In this document: piece by piece, positions 1 through 11,328 of the stretch
Layout of the letters: the number at the start of each line of letters is the position of its first letter
Numbering within the stretch: position 1 is the stretch's first letter
Source: Sipunculus nudus
Taxonomy: Eukaryota; Annelida; Sipuncula; Golfingiida; Sipunculidae
Length of the DNA stretch: 64,000 bases
Direction of reading: 5' to 3'
Assembly: GCA_026874595.1 (NCBI GenBank)
Contig: CM049313.1
Location: 42,996,659-43,060,658 of the forward strand
Made by a program: the position numbers and the translations under genes
The notes under the pieces: model-generated
What the model saw: the letters and a program-made list of their open reading frames with translations, nothing else
Told to the model about the DNA's origin: nothing
The model's database searches: none

Positions 1-319
1 ATTTATTTTGGTGAAAAGCTGTGGGTTGAGCTACCAGACCACTTCAGATAGGAAATGAACTTTAGCCACTTTAAATCCTTGTTTAACCACTGGGTAGGAA
101 CTGTGTCGCAAGAACAAAGCACCATTTTTGTATTTCTTAAAATAATATTTTATTTCAATATTAATCATTTTAACTATATTTAATACTTTAATTTTTTATC
201 ATGTTTCATATTTGTTGTAATTGTTATGTCCTAATTAAATCACCACTCCGTGATATTAGTCAATTTGACTAGTGTTATTTGTTCTGTTAACTCAATTATA
301 AATAAACCTTGTTGGTTTT

Positions 320-347
320 GTTGTTGTTGTTGTTGTTGTTGTTGTTT
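320..347. repeat. (GTT)n microsatellite
   Basis: About nine consecutive TTG units follow an AATAAA-containing AT-rich stretch, and the copy at about 48077 has the same length. The rest of 1-900 is AT-rich with no coding or repeat signal that I recognise. Confidence 0.85.
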
Positions 348-904
348 GAAGCCTACGCTGTGAAACTTAATTTTTTTGAAATATAAAAGGAGAAAAAAAT
401 AACAGAATCTTTGCAGTATAGATATTGAAGATATTGAATTTCATTAATTAAGATAAACGGTACCTCGATTTCAGGCAGAATGAAAAAGGGGGTTAAAGGT
501 AAAAATTATTTCATTATTATTATGTCTTTCGAGCAGAGAACATGTAAATTTCAGATATAAAAATCATGAAAACTTGCTCATCTAGAAGAGGTTTTAACAA
601 TAAAATATTTAGTTACATGAAACATCAGATATAGAATTATTCTTAAAAATATAAAGACGCCATCCTTTTTAATTTTGTTGTAAATAAGGGCAGAAAGAAG
701 CTTTATATGATTTAATTTTAATACACGTGTTTATGTCCATACACTATCATAAATTACACTGTAAACACACAGATATGATTTTCTTCTGTTTGCTGAAATA
801 TAATATGGCATCCGAGCTTTACGTCCGACTTGGCATCCGACCTAGCATCAGACTTGGCATGACACGACCGACTTTCGAAATCCAGGTTTTAGTCGGTACC
901 GTTT

Positions 905-2285
905 AAAAGTAACAAATGACCCATGGGCCATGACACTCTGTTGAATTCAAGGAGCCTATAACAATTGGTAAAATGATCTTATTTTCCATCCGCCGCTACC
1001 ATTTGTGTCCATCTGACTGACAGAGTGTTAAATTCATGTTCTTTCACACAACTGGCGGAAAATAGGTCACAGTGACAATATTTCAGGTTTCCAAGGAGAT
1101 TTTATGGACCTCCCTGAGAGTCATGTATAAGGGTTCTAGGCCAAATGGATACAATTTGTGCCCCATCTGACTCAATGAGTGCTTAAATATGCTGTTTCTC
1201 CCCTAATTCGCAAAATATAGGTCACCATGACCTAATTTCAGGTTTCAAATTCATATTATTAGGCCCTGCCATATATTAAGTCCGATAGCCATACAGGGCA
1301 TATACAGGGTCACACTATTTGAAGTTTTATGAAACATCGTATAATATTTGTTAGACAACCATGAAAATTGAGGATTGTCTGTGGTGCTCATAAGCATGAT
1401 TTTGTTCCCGAACACAAATTTATATTGGTTGGGGGTCAAACAATCTGGCTTTAAGTGGTGAAGATATCAAAGATATATTTCCAGAATGCCGACTTTTAGT
1501 GCGACGTTAACACATTGCAGAGGAATCTGAAGGTTTGCTTGTATTTGTAACTGCAATGGGCCATAATGGTGAAATTTAAAGCTGTTAGTCATGATAATGC
1601 ACAACTCATTTAGCTTTTTTTCTTAAAGGATTGCCTTGGGGTAACGATGAATGTGTGGATAAAGCACATGATTTTGTATTTTTGATAAAATGTAGATATT
1701 TTCTGTGCAGACCGTTACATGAGGTGTTGTAAGGAAATGGTAGGATTTTATAAGTCTCAGACGTCATACCACTAGTATGGTTTAAAGTAAAATCAGACTG
1801 CGACTTCAAGCAGTCCTCCAAATTCTGTGCAGCTAATTGCCGATTATGCGCCAACATTTCCTATCTGCTGGCAAAAGTTCTATGGCCGATTTTACTCAAA
1901 GTTTTTATGATGACAATGCTTATACAAGTATGGATATGACGAATTATATAATTTTTATAATTCAATATACATAAGCTTTGTTCAACAGCTATAAACACTG
2001 ACGATTAAGTGTCTAACCTCAACTTGTCAGAATCCTTCTGAGCACGAAGAAAACAGGCCACAGTCATCCAATTTCGGGTTCACGAGGAGATCTTAAACAG
2101 TCTGTTGTGGTTGCCATATTACAAAAATTTCTATAACCCTGGCCATTGAGACGCTAAATTATAAACCTTTCTAGCTCTTGTAGTTTAAATGTGTGCTCTG
2201 TAAACGGACAGCGGTGGAATAACGACAAAAAATTCATATCGCAATATCTCAACATGGCTTGTAATCAGCTGAACTAACAATCCCA
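905..2285 (+). repeat. Member of the GCTCAGCTGACC-bounded repeat family
   Basis: The left end has a degenerate form of the family start (a CCATGGGCC block then ATGACACTCTGTTG). The right end has the family end, AATCAGCTGAACTAAC. Internal family blocks such as GGTCACAGTGAC near 1066 and GTGCCCCATCTGACT near 1159 occur in other members. The boundaries are inferred from resemblance to better preserved members at 13112-13420, 14325-16650 and 40384-41995. Confidence 0.5.
1606..1824 (-). pseudogene. Cysteine-containing exon of possible secreted protein, copy A, frameshifted
   Basis: After the acceptor-like GCTGCACAG the minus strand reads a segment that matches copy B at 26528-26739. The shared protein core is EDCLKxQSDFTLN, then GMTxETYKILPF and a YN(T/I)(S/T)C stretch. 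One extra G near the exon start shifts the frame relative to copy B, so splicing from the upstream exon would meet an early stop. I do not recognise the domain. The frame is otherwise open from about 1857 to 1606. This could instead be a chance ORF inside a repeat. Confidence 0.35.
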
Positions 2286-2869
2286 GTTTGTGTCGAGCAA
2301 ATTGTAAAATGAGGGTCACGCAAAAAGTAACAGCACAGGCTTCACACAAATAAAAACATCCCCTGTATAATTTATGTACACTGCCGCCATTTATTTGTTC
2401 CTGACTGGAAGGGGGCCAATATGAGAGAGGCCATACTGCATCTAGTATCTAATGGAAACATCTAAATTGTTTTGAAAAGAAAAAAAAACTTTAGTATAAT
2501 TTGATATGCGCTGCAAAAGCACGAAATAACTCTTTACTATCTCACCACAACTGCCAATACGAACCAAAAGAAATCTTAAAAAGTTCTGGTTGAGCAATAG
2601 CAATGTGATGGCATATATTTGGTAACAAACTAATCTTCTAACAACCAAACTATGAAACAGAACAAAGCGTAACGTGGTGATTTAACTTAATTCTGTAGTT
2701 TAATTGTAATTAAACCCGTAATAAAGCAGTTTGAACGTTATCGACCTCGCAGGTCTCGGGTCAAAAATGACACAGCACTTTTGTCAAAACATCATTTCCA
2801 ACAAATCCGTTAACTTCTGTTGTATTCTATGCAGTATTCGTGTTAACAGAGATTACTTTTTATACCCTG

Positions 2870-2872
<3 letters not shown>

Positions 2873-2922
<50 letters not shown>
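2873..2922. repeat. (TA)n microsatellite
   Basis: A pure TA run of about 24 units. The counterpart at 50630-50687 is 8 bp longer, making it one of the few length differences between the two duplicate copies. Confidence 0.95.
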
Positions 2923-2925
<3 letters not shown>

Positions 2926-2999
2926 GGACTCGCCATTTATAAATCAACTTATCCTAACTAAGAAACGTGTCATTGCATTATAAAAATAAATTTACTTAC

Positions 3000-3096
3000 C
3001 GATGCTGCCATTATGATTCTGTGACATAACTAGATTCAAAGTAAGCAAACAAGTATACCAAAGCATCCGAAAAATATCATCTTCTGGTAATGCCAT
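3000..3096 (-). CDS. Possible first coding exon with signal peptide, copy A
   Basis: From an ATG at 3096 the minus strand encodes 32 codons and one base, ending at a strong donor (G|GTAAGT, intron from 2999). The product starts MALPEDDIFRMLWYTCLLTL and continues hydrophobic before SQNHNGSI, which resembles a signal peptide with a cleavage region. The diverged copy at 28570-28660 keeps the ATG, frame and donor, and its only length change is an in-frame 6-bp deletion of two Asp codons. That pattern favours past coding constraint. The likely next exon is the cysteine exon at 1606-1824, which fits in phase but is frameshifted. Function is unknown. Confidence 0.45.
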
Positions 3097-4404
3097 TGCA
3101 TGCGCTTTAGATGCTCTCTATAATGATGTATCTATAACCTAGCCGCAAAACATATGATCATATCTGTGATAGCCCGCCTGCGGTATGTACAGTTGTTCTC
3201 ACTATCAGGGTATCTGTTTATCGGGGATAGCTTCTGCGCGGGTATAATTAATATAACCACGTACGGGGAGACCAAAGATACCAAGGCCACTCCAAAGAGT
3301 TATTTAGCTGGTCAAGAAAATATACGGAATTTGCCAGTTTACTGGTAAGAGACAAAAACAGTTTTCATTTATTCCTTTCCCTTTCGCAACAGTTTCTTTG
3401 TAGCACAAATTCAAGAACATTAATTAGCAACATCAACTTGGATATGGTACACAGTAACTAAAAATTATGATAAACAATAATTTATATGGTGATTCCGTTA
3501 AACATATTTTGTGTGGCCTAATAATTGGATGTGCAAACATTGTTCATCACGACGCTGTGTCCCATATATTATTCGCGATGTGTCTTTGTTTTATATCATT
3601 ATCAGGTTATACTAGCATTACAAGCCTGTTCCTATGGTTATATAAGTGCAAATGGAAAAAGAAATCTCCGCTCTGGCTTAATTTGAGGTTAAACATTATT
3701 TTAATCATCCTGGTTTTCTTCGCAAAGCGATGGACGAACATCATCATCATCATTATCATATGTTTTATTGATTACAGAAATTTAGATATAGGAATATTTT
3801 CCTGGGTGTACATTTACTGGATGGAAGCCAATACAATTGGATAAACAGCAATGGTAAATTGTAGGAGTTGAATATGAAACTGATGAGGTTCTAGGCATAA
3901 CAAAAGTGGGGTTAACAATTGTTTATAAATGTCATACATGAGCACACAGTGAGAGAAACAAATATGCCACTCGAAATTGTGTGTACAGGGGTGTATTTCA
4001 GGGGGCGGGCGCAAATTATATTTGCATATAATCTGAACTCAGTATGTATTCTGGCAACACTTTCCCAGTCAGCCAATGAAAGGTGTTATGATTTCAAACT
4101 CGCTAAAAAACACAGACTGGGCAGAAAAAAGAATGATTTACTCATATTTCTTGTTCATTACATAATCGTGTTCACCTTGTTAACGCATAATTAATGTATA
4201 TATTTAAAAACCTGCGTTTTTTTTTTTTTGTTAATATCAGAATGTATAAAAGCAGTCTAGATAAATGTTTTATTCATCTCTATTTCTAAAAACAATGGTA
4301 AATAATCAAGTTGATATCCTTTATCACAAATTTCCTTATCTCATACCCCCTTTTGTTTACCTTACATAGCTAACTTTGTGCGGCAAAAAGCACACCATAT
4401 ATTA

Positions 4405-4811
4405 TTTCACAGCATGGACAGATATGCTTCTTGAACTGTCCGAGCCCAGAGAATATCCCACATACACTAAAGAACACATTTTATGCGACGGCATCCCGAT
4501 GTGAATTTTCCTCATATGTATGTACAATCTGCTGTAGCTGACCTTTTCTAAACAATGCAGACTCGGCTTTTAGTGATACAGTGATGTTTGACCTTGGGAG
4601 TGAGACCTGGAAATGTGCAATGTCGACCTGCTTCTATAATATTATATATAATATATATATGAGGGGATACGCCATTTCTGTATGTGTGTGCGCAGTTGCA
4701 TTACCAAGTGATGTGGAGGGAGAGAAAAATAAAATTTGCTTTGCAAATTATTCCTAGCAGGATGCCCTAAAATACTGTAACTAAATAAAGAGACAACGGA
4801 AGAAGCTATAA
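4405..4811. other. Non-coding, no recognised feature
   Basis: AT-rich sequence with a short TATAATATATAT tract near 4640. I see no exon, RNA gene or repeat boundary. The 3-bp target site TAA at 4809-4811 belongs to the element that follows. Confidence 0.5.
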
Positions 4812-5468
4812 GGCCGCCTTTCCATACATGCGGATTTTCACCCGCGCGGAACCCGCATGGGTCCCGCGCGGGGGCCCGTATGCGGGCAGCCCCTTTCCAT
4901 ACGTGCGGGTCCCCGCATGCGGGTTGTCGTGCACTTATATAGTAATAATCATAATTTCTTAAAGTTTAGTGTACATAATATTTTAATCCAATATTCTGTT
5001 TAAACATTATATATATAATACAAGCCAGGCATGGCTTGCGACGGGCATATCTCTCCTGCCACGTGTTTACGTTACCTAGAGTTGGACTCTGGGCCGTAGG
5101 GCCTGTTTAAATCACGATAAAAACATGTATATTAGGCCTATCTTTTATTCAGTCTAATGCACTAACAGATCATATATCTTTTCCAAAGACAAGGAAAAAT
5201 ACCAGGAACTTATATACCGCAGGTGGCATCCGCATGCGGGCCCCCACAGAAATCCAACACTGCTTGATCAGCATGCGGGTCCCGCGCGGGGGCCTGCATG
5301 TATGGAAAGGGGACTGAGATAACACACGTGTTGGATTTTATCCGCGCGGGTCCCGCGCGGGGGCCCGCATGTATGGAAAGGCACCCGAAAGGGGACTGAG
5401 ATAACACACGTGTTGGATTTTATCCGCGCGGGTCCCGCACGGGGGCCCGCATGTATGGAAAGGCACCC
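4812..5468. mobile_element. PIF/Harbinger-like non-autonomous DNA transposon, copy 1
   Basis: The ends are inverted repeats. The left end reads GGCCGCCTTTCCATACATGC and the right end, read on the other strand, starts GGGTGCCTTTCCATACATGC and shares the next bases GG. The element is flanked by TAA on both sides (4809-4811 and 5469-5471), a TWA-type 3-bp target duplication as in PIF/Harbinger elements. Inside are GC-rich blocks made of CCCGCGCGGG-like palindromes, and an internal 83-bp unit tandemly repeated at 5300-5465. There is no transposase ORF. Short frames in the GC-rich blocks are compositional artefacts. Confidence 0.8.
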
Positions 5469-5471
5469 TAA

Positions 5472-6049
5472 TGGACAAATGATTTGAGAAGCCTTTGGAA
5501 GCATACGCACAAAATAAAAGCAAAACTTTATATTAGCTGATAGTGACGGAGATGCAAAGAATATTTTGAATTGTCAGATAGTTGACGAATAAATAAATTA
5601 GGTTATAAGACACCTAGAGCAAATTATACCAAATTATTGCAAATTATATAATGGCTGGCGTTAAAAATTTATAATATAATTTTGCAAGAGCAGGAATTCC
5701 TGAACTGTAATCGGCATTCTATACAGAAGATAAAATCTTTCAAGGACAATTAACAGATGACAGGTTGGATTCTTCCTATTTATATTTATGTCATATCAAG
5801 GCACGGAAAGTGGTCTTCCCTTGACCCGACCGTATTATGTTATCGTCCTGTGTTGAACAACCGACCAACAGATCTAATATAGGAGGATAGAGTCCAGAGA
5901 TTTAGGCATATATGAAGGCAAAATAAAAATAGCTACTAATATATTTAGTTAACGGTCAGGTATGTTATAAACCATGTACGCAGCCACTTGAGGTTTGTTA
6001 ACACATTTTTTTTTAAATATATTGCATTTTAGTGATAACGTTTCACGTT

Positions 6050-6051
<2 letters not shown>
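5472..6051. other. Non-coding, no recognised feature
   Basis: AT-rich intergenic sequence. I found no splice-flanked exon or repeat structure. Confidence 0.5.

Positions 6052-6116
<65 letters not shown>
6052..6116. repeat. (TA)n microsatellite, interrupted
   Basis: Two TA runs separated by a TATG interruption. The counterpart at 53812-53878 differs slightly in length. Confidence 0.95.
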
Positions 6117-7845
6117 CCCAAGGTAGAGTAGCCAGGCTTGTCAATTTTATCCCTGGGCTGTGTCTAACCAGAGCTCTGTTTGAACCAAATGCAATCAAGC
6201 GGGCTGATACGACCCTGACAGGAATAATTTATTATTAGTGGGCTTGTCCCGTATATTGCCCTCGTATTGGCCTGAGGGTAGCATATCAGTCGATATCGAC
6301 CAGTAGGGCTGAGGAATGATACGTCTACCCAAAGATAATACAAAACAATGAACAGCTGGATAATAATATTTTAGTAAACGGCCACGCATGTTGTCAACAC
6401 AACCAACCATGTGCAGTTTAAACTATTTCCAAAAAGTATACCCAGGTAAAACACTTTAAATTAAAGAACACACGCGCCAGTACCTTCACAGATTAGAGAG
6501 AACATTTTTATCCGTTTCATTCTCGGGCGGTGCGTCACAGAGCATACTGACGTCACACGCCCCGCAATGCTTGTCGATTTCATTCAGGGATCTTGCCTCA
6601 CAGGGTACACTAAGGTTATGAAACCACTGTATTAAATAAATATAAGCTATATGGAAAAACAACAGACTCCACTATAGAAAACAAAAGATTCAATGCACAG
6701 CATAAAGTGGTGCCATGTAATAACAGGTGTGAAACATGAGACATTCCTCCAGCCCCAAAGAAACCATTTAAATAGTTCTTTGCCGTAAACTTGGTATCCT
6801 ATCAAATAATGTCTTAGATAATTTGCATTAAAATACCAAAAGACAAAGGAGTCTCTAGTTTACTCTGTATCATTTCGCTGGATTTAGGGTTGTCGGTATC
6901 CATCATTATCGAAAGACAATGGAGTTGCTCTCTGGCTGACTGTTTGTCATATGAAGCGAGTGGAATCTGTGTACTGTGGAAGAACAGGCCTATTCTGGAG
7001 TAACAGTCCCTGCCACACATGGCCAAGATATAGCTAGTACCATTTCGACCCTCTGCCATAAGAAAGACTATCGCCTAACTGTCCAAAATAAACGCCTAGT
7101 CGTGTATTCAAGGCTAAGCCAAGGCAGTTTTGTCCGCTAGCCTTTCTTAAATTCTCTTCCTTTTTCCTTGTTTTCCACAGGCGTGCCTTCAAACATCGAG
7201 AGGCCTTGCTTAATCAACTGCTTTCTATGCCAGTGTTGCATTTAGGGCAACATTTAGGGATATACACATTTAAAGGCTTTGGTATGTGATGCATCACACC
7301 ATCACAGGTTTCTAAACAGACCTATCCATAGGTGGAGATTTTTGTTTTTGGTCTTCTTCTTCTACCTCTTTATTATTATTATTATTATGCTACTTTTTTA
7401 TCCGATTTCATTGATACTTTCCCAAGATGTACCTCAATTTGGGCCAATTACTTGACCCAGTTTCAGTGACCTTGGCCTATTTTTCAAGATCAAAGGGGTG
7501 AAAAAGCGCAAATTTTTCAGATGTTAAATGTCGATTTTCTTCTTATCTATAAAGTGTACAGTAAATAATTTTACCTAGAGAGCTAAACCTTTTACAGACA
7601 TGTGTCGTTTACAATGTAGGAGTGTCGTAGTTTTGGAATAAATTGAAAAAAAACGAAAATGTGACGTCAGCATTTTCAGCTCATCTAGCTATGAATCCTC
7701 GAAAACAAACGGCCAGATTTCATTTATTCTTTACAGAAATATAACTCATCCAGACTTTTTGAAAATGTTAGATCAGTCAGAATACCCAGCAGTGGAGAAC
7801 TGGGAGGAGGGTAGGTGGAGATCCGTGACTGTCTTACGACAGCTA
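6117..7845. other. Non-coding, no gene found
   Basis: No exon is supported here. The palindrome TGACGTCA occurs near 6548 and again at 7662-7669. A short (ATT)n run lies near 7371-7388. The block after 7400 (CAGTTTCAGTGACCTTGGCC) resembles bivalve-type dispersed repeats seen elsewhere in the window. Confidence 0.45.
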
Positions 7846-8437
7846 CTATAGTCCGTCCCAGTACCCGTGTCCGCATGTTTTTCCGGAATAATTTTTTATA
7901 CAAGTAAAGCAGTGTAAACCTTTCTTGTCCAAAGGTTGCAGGAGCTATTCCGCCGACTACCTGCGTAAAAAGTAATACCTTACCTTGCCTTGATTTTATA
8001 TGAGACAAATAATCCAAAATATGAAAAAACAAGCTACAGCGTTTACGACTTATTCCTTAGCTGAGTACTGATAATAAACAAGCCAGTCAAACTTATGACG
8101 TCAGTCAATTGATGATGACGTGCGACCGATCACTGTGACGTCTTTGTGACGTCACTGTTGTCTAACAAACACCAAACGCAGCCATAGACATGGAAAGTGT
8201 AACATGGAGGAATGTACTGTCTAGCAGTGCCGGGAAGACGCCATTCACGGTATTTCAGCAAAAATAACGCAAAAGAGTCGCAAAGTAAATACATTTTTCA
8301 TGATATATAACAACTTTACACAATATCGGCGGAATATCTGTATATCTGCTTCAGGCCAAAGGGCATTTTTAAAGAATATTTTAAAAAATAATTATCGCGA
8401 AAAAACATGCGGACACGGGTACTGGGACGGACTATAG
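7846..8437. mobile_element. TIR element (MITE-like), copy 1
   Basis: A perfect 37-bp terminal inverted repeat bounds the element. The left arm, 7846-7882, starts CTATAGTCCGTCCCAGTACC. The right arm, 8401-8437, is its exact reverse complement. Imperfect complementarity extends about 15-20 bp further inward. The outermost bases form CTATAG on both sides, so a TA target duplication is possible, but the superfamily is not settled. The element is 592 bp with no transposase frame. Confidence 0.85.
8096..8154. promoter_or_regulatory. Cluster of CRE-like TGACGTCA motifs inside the TIR element
   Basis: There are two perfect TGACGTCA palindromes (8096-8103 and 8147-8154) and two partial sites, TGACGTG at 8116 and TGACGTC at 8136, within 60 bp. 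TGACGTCA is the established CREB/ATF consensus. Function here is inference, since no gene start is nearby. Confidence 0.4.
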
Positions 8438-9879
8438 AAGTCTAGCTTAGTTTGCCGTTGTCCCATACTCTCTTTTTCAGCTCGTACATAGTGCTGCCTT
8501 TTCTTGTTCTACAGCTCTACACCAAGAGAGAGACTTAGATAGTCAACTGGTAAGACTATGAAACTGAAACTACGCCTAGAAAGTATGGCACCATCTGTAA
8601 AGATCACATCTGTTTAACGGTCTCTTTCCTGAGATGCTCGATGATAGCCACTACGTCACTTCTCATTCACATGTAATGAAAACTTTTAAATTTCTGAAGT
8701 CAAAATTTTGAAAAAAAATACTCATTTATTACTCATTAAATTCACCTTCCTCATAGGAAGTGTTAACAATGATAAAAAAAAGCCACGGTCATAATTATAT
8801 TTTGAGTTATACTGGAAAAATATGAAAAGTACATTTCGGTACGCAGAAAGTAGGTTATCTTAGGTGGCGCCACCAAAAATTTACTTTTCGCATATTCATT
8901 AAAGGATCATTATTTCTATAAAATTCCGAGATGACAGCTGCAGCGGATGTTGATGTTACTTGTCACATACACACTGCGCAGTCTCGGACTGGTCAGAGTA
9001 CAACCCTGCTGGTTAGGATTTATAGGGGTCAATATCTGCCACAGACAATGCATCGGGGCTTCAAAGTACACCAGCGGCGTAGATATAAATGTAGTGAAGA
9101 AGATAATGTAGTCCGTTCAATTGTTTGACAAGAATTGATTCAAGGCAAATTACATATACATAGGTTTGTGGTAAGGACTTCATGGAGTAAGTTAGGCCAA
9201 AATAAGAAAAAAGGATGGTTCGCAGGCAATTTTTTTAGAAATCAATGCGGGCGGGCTTTTTTTTTTAATTTTTTTGTATGTTTAGATAAAAATGTCAAAT
9301 GATAAAGGAAAGCATGATAATAACATATTTATTTTGATGAACAAGTAAAAGCACTAATTAACAAAGGAAATTGTATGATTTTATCTTCTTGAAAGAAATG
9401 TCCGAGCGGCTGCAGCTCAACATTGGTAAGTTTCTATTGAAAATAAAAATAAAAAATTTTGATGCGGGCGGTACCTGAGAACCATACCTTTTATTTTGTT
9501 TAGCCTTAAATTTTTAGGCATATTCATGTGAAATGTCAACAGGTGTTCCATCAAAAAGTAAACAAGGCCTACGGGCCTAATGCCAACCTGTGCAAAGTTT
9601 GGGAGTATTAATGAAGGTTTATTTTTAAAATTTAATATTGATCCTCTTATGTCCTGCATATCTACCTTAGTCATTATGATTTCAGAAAAATGGACGTTTC
9701 GGACCTGCAAGTTTGGGACTAGGTTATTTTAAAACTAGAATACGGGTAGTCGACAAGCGACTACGTGTATCCGCCGAAATAAGAGTGGGACGGGTGAAGT
9801 GAGGCATGGATTGAGTGGCAAGGGGAAATAAAGTGAGGTGTGTTGCATATTAGCAGGGATGTCTGCAGCCGAAATGTGA
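8438..9879. other. Non-coding with short repeat traces
   Basis: No supported gene. The 12-bp palindrome GGTGGCGCCACC lies at 8863-8874 and recurs in repeats at 10411 and 16666. The open frame at 8931-9128 lacks splice context or domain content. Confidence 0.45.
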
Positions 9880-10761
9880 ATGTACCTAACAAAAAATCCA
9901 GGAAGCTGTCAAAGTTGTATACATATGTAAATAGTCAAACCACTGCCGAGATATGAGTGATTTTATCCCACGGCAGACAAACAGACGGCCGCTGTCCAAA
10001 AATGGTTGCAGGTGGTGCCACTAGTTTTGCATATGATAAAGAGCTATGTGAGATCTATACACATGCAAAATTTTGGCCCAATCGGTCAAACAGTTCCCAA
10101 GATATGAGCTTGGATGTCTGCAGCGTAAATGTGAATGTAGGTTGCGCCACCTGTCATAAAATCAAGAAAGCTATCCCAGATGTATGAACCTGCAAAATTT
10201 TAGGCAGATAAGTCAAACCACTGCCGAGATTTGAGTGATTTTATCCCACGGTAGACAAACAGACAGACGCTTTGCAAAATGGTTGCAGGTGGCATCACCA
10301 TTTTTTCCTATGATAAATAGCTATGTGAGATCTATACACATGCAAAATATTGGCCCAATCAATCAAATGGTTCCTGTGTTATGAGCTTGAATAACTGCAG
10401 CGTTAATGTAGGTGGCGCCACCTGTCATAAAATCAAGAAAGCTGTCCAGGATGTATACACATGCAAAATTTCAGGTGGATAAGTCCAACCAATGCAGAGA
10501 TATGAGTGATTTTATCCCAAGGCAGATGAACAGATGGACGCTGTGCAAAATCGGTTGCAGCTGGCGCCACCATATTTTATGTATGTTATAAAGCTATCCA
10601 AGGGCTACATGTGTGCAAATATTTTTCCTGATCGGTCAAAAGGTTCCCGAGATATTTCGGTTAATGTGTCAAAACAGACGCACAGATGGACGCACTGGAG
10701 AGAGGAAAGGTCAGAGGTCAACGCAAAATATTTTGACACCAGTTCACATGTGACCCGATAA
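9880..10761 (+). repeat. Tandem repeat, about 275-bp unit, roughly three copies
   Basis: The block GTGATTTTATCCCA recurs at 9957, 10234 and 10508, giving spacings of 277 and 274 bp. Each unit also carries a TACACATGCAAAAT block, a GATATGAG or GATTTGAG block and a GGTGGCGCCACC-like block. Units differ by many substitutions, so the array is not recent. The same array is at 57643-58524. Frames running through it are repeat artefacts. Confidence 0.85.
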
Positions 10762-10989
10762 TCGTGTTAAGTTTCGGAAAAAGCTGTCCAGTGGTCTCAG
10801 AGTTCTATTCCGGGAACGAATGCACCGGCGGCAGAACCTGGTCAAGAACATAGCATCCGCAAAACTTTGTTTTGGCGGATACAACTAAGATGTATCAGCC
10901 AGGATATTTTTGATATGTTTTTTTTGCCAGGGAGGATTATTGGGACAGATGAACGGAGAATATGGTAGCATGTTTTCGAAGAAGAACAT

Positions 10990-11205
10990 TTTTTAATGTT
11001 TTTTAGCTTCTTCCCTATAAAATCCAAGAAAATGCAGTAAGCCAAGAAATAAGCAAATTCCAATAGAATTTTTTAGATGACAAATTTTTTGCAAAAAATT
11101 TGGTGATGCTAGCTCCTGCCCTTTTTGAGACAGCTTTGACGCACGACGGAAGACGGACAACGCCACACCATTGCATACACTCACAGATTGGTTTAAAATG
11201 TAAAC
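10990..11205 (+). repeat. Dispersed repeat with GCTAGCTCCTGCC block, copy 1
   Basis: The blocks CCCTATAAAATC, AAAATGCAGT, GGTGATGCTAGCTCCTGCC and an ACGACGGA-rich tail recur in the same order at about 16925-17150 and 18465-18690. The three copies differ in detail, indicating an old dispersed family. Confidence 0.75.
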
Positions 11206-11264
11206 CAAGTTTTATCAAACAATTGAAAGCTATAGATCCAATAGTTCTAATCTGGGAATTTTGC

Positions 11265-11313
11265 GTCTAGACGATGTGTCTAGACGTCTAGACGCTGTGT
11301 CTAGACGTCTAGA
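11265..11313. repeat. Direct repeat of the palindrome TCTAGACGTCTAGA
   Basis: The 14-bp perfect palindrome occurs at 11279-11292 and 11300-11313, a 21-bp period, with a half copy at 11266. The second duplicate has the same structure at about 59028-59076. It creates the arginine-rich repeat seen in a local chance frame (LDxVSRRLD). Confidence 0.9.
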
Positions 11314-11328
11314 CACATTGTCCAGACA

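Larger units (their letters stand above)
1300..4404. repeat. 3.1-kb segment, copy A
   Basis: This segment has three copies in the window: here, at 49057-52160 (inside the large duplication) and, diverged and rearranged by small indels, at 26211-29636. Homology to the diverged copy starts at the TATACAGGG block and ends just after the TGTGCGGCAAAAAGCACAC block. The segment includes a possible signal-peptide exon and a cysteine-containing exon on the minus strand. Confidence 0.85.

Noticed and set aside
3467-3844. 125-codon plus-strand ORF with membrane-like segments
   Set aside because: The diverged copy at about 29080-29300 does not keep the frame, and the hydrophobicity comes from AT-rich codons and an ATC run.
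5210-5523. Overlapping minus-strand ORFs rich in Gly, Pro, Arg and Ala
   Set aside because: Translations of the GC-rich palindromic repeats in the Harbinger-like element.
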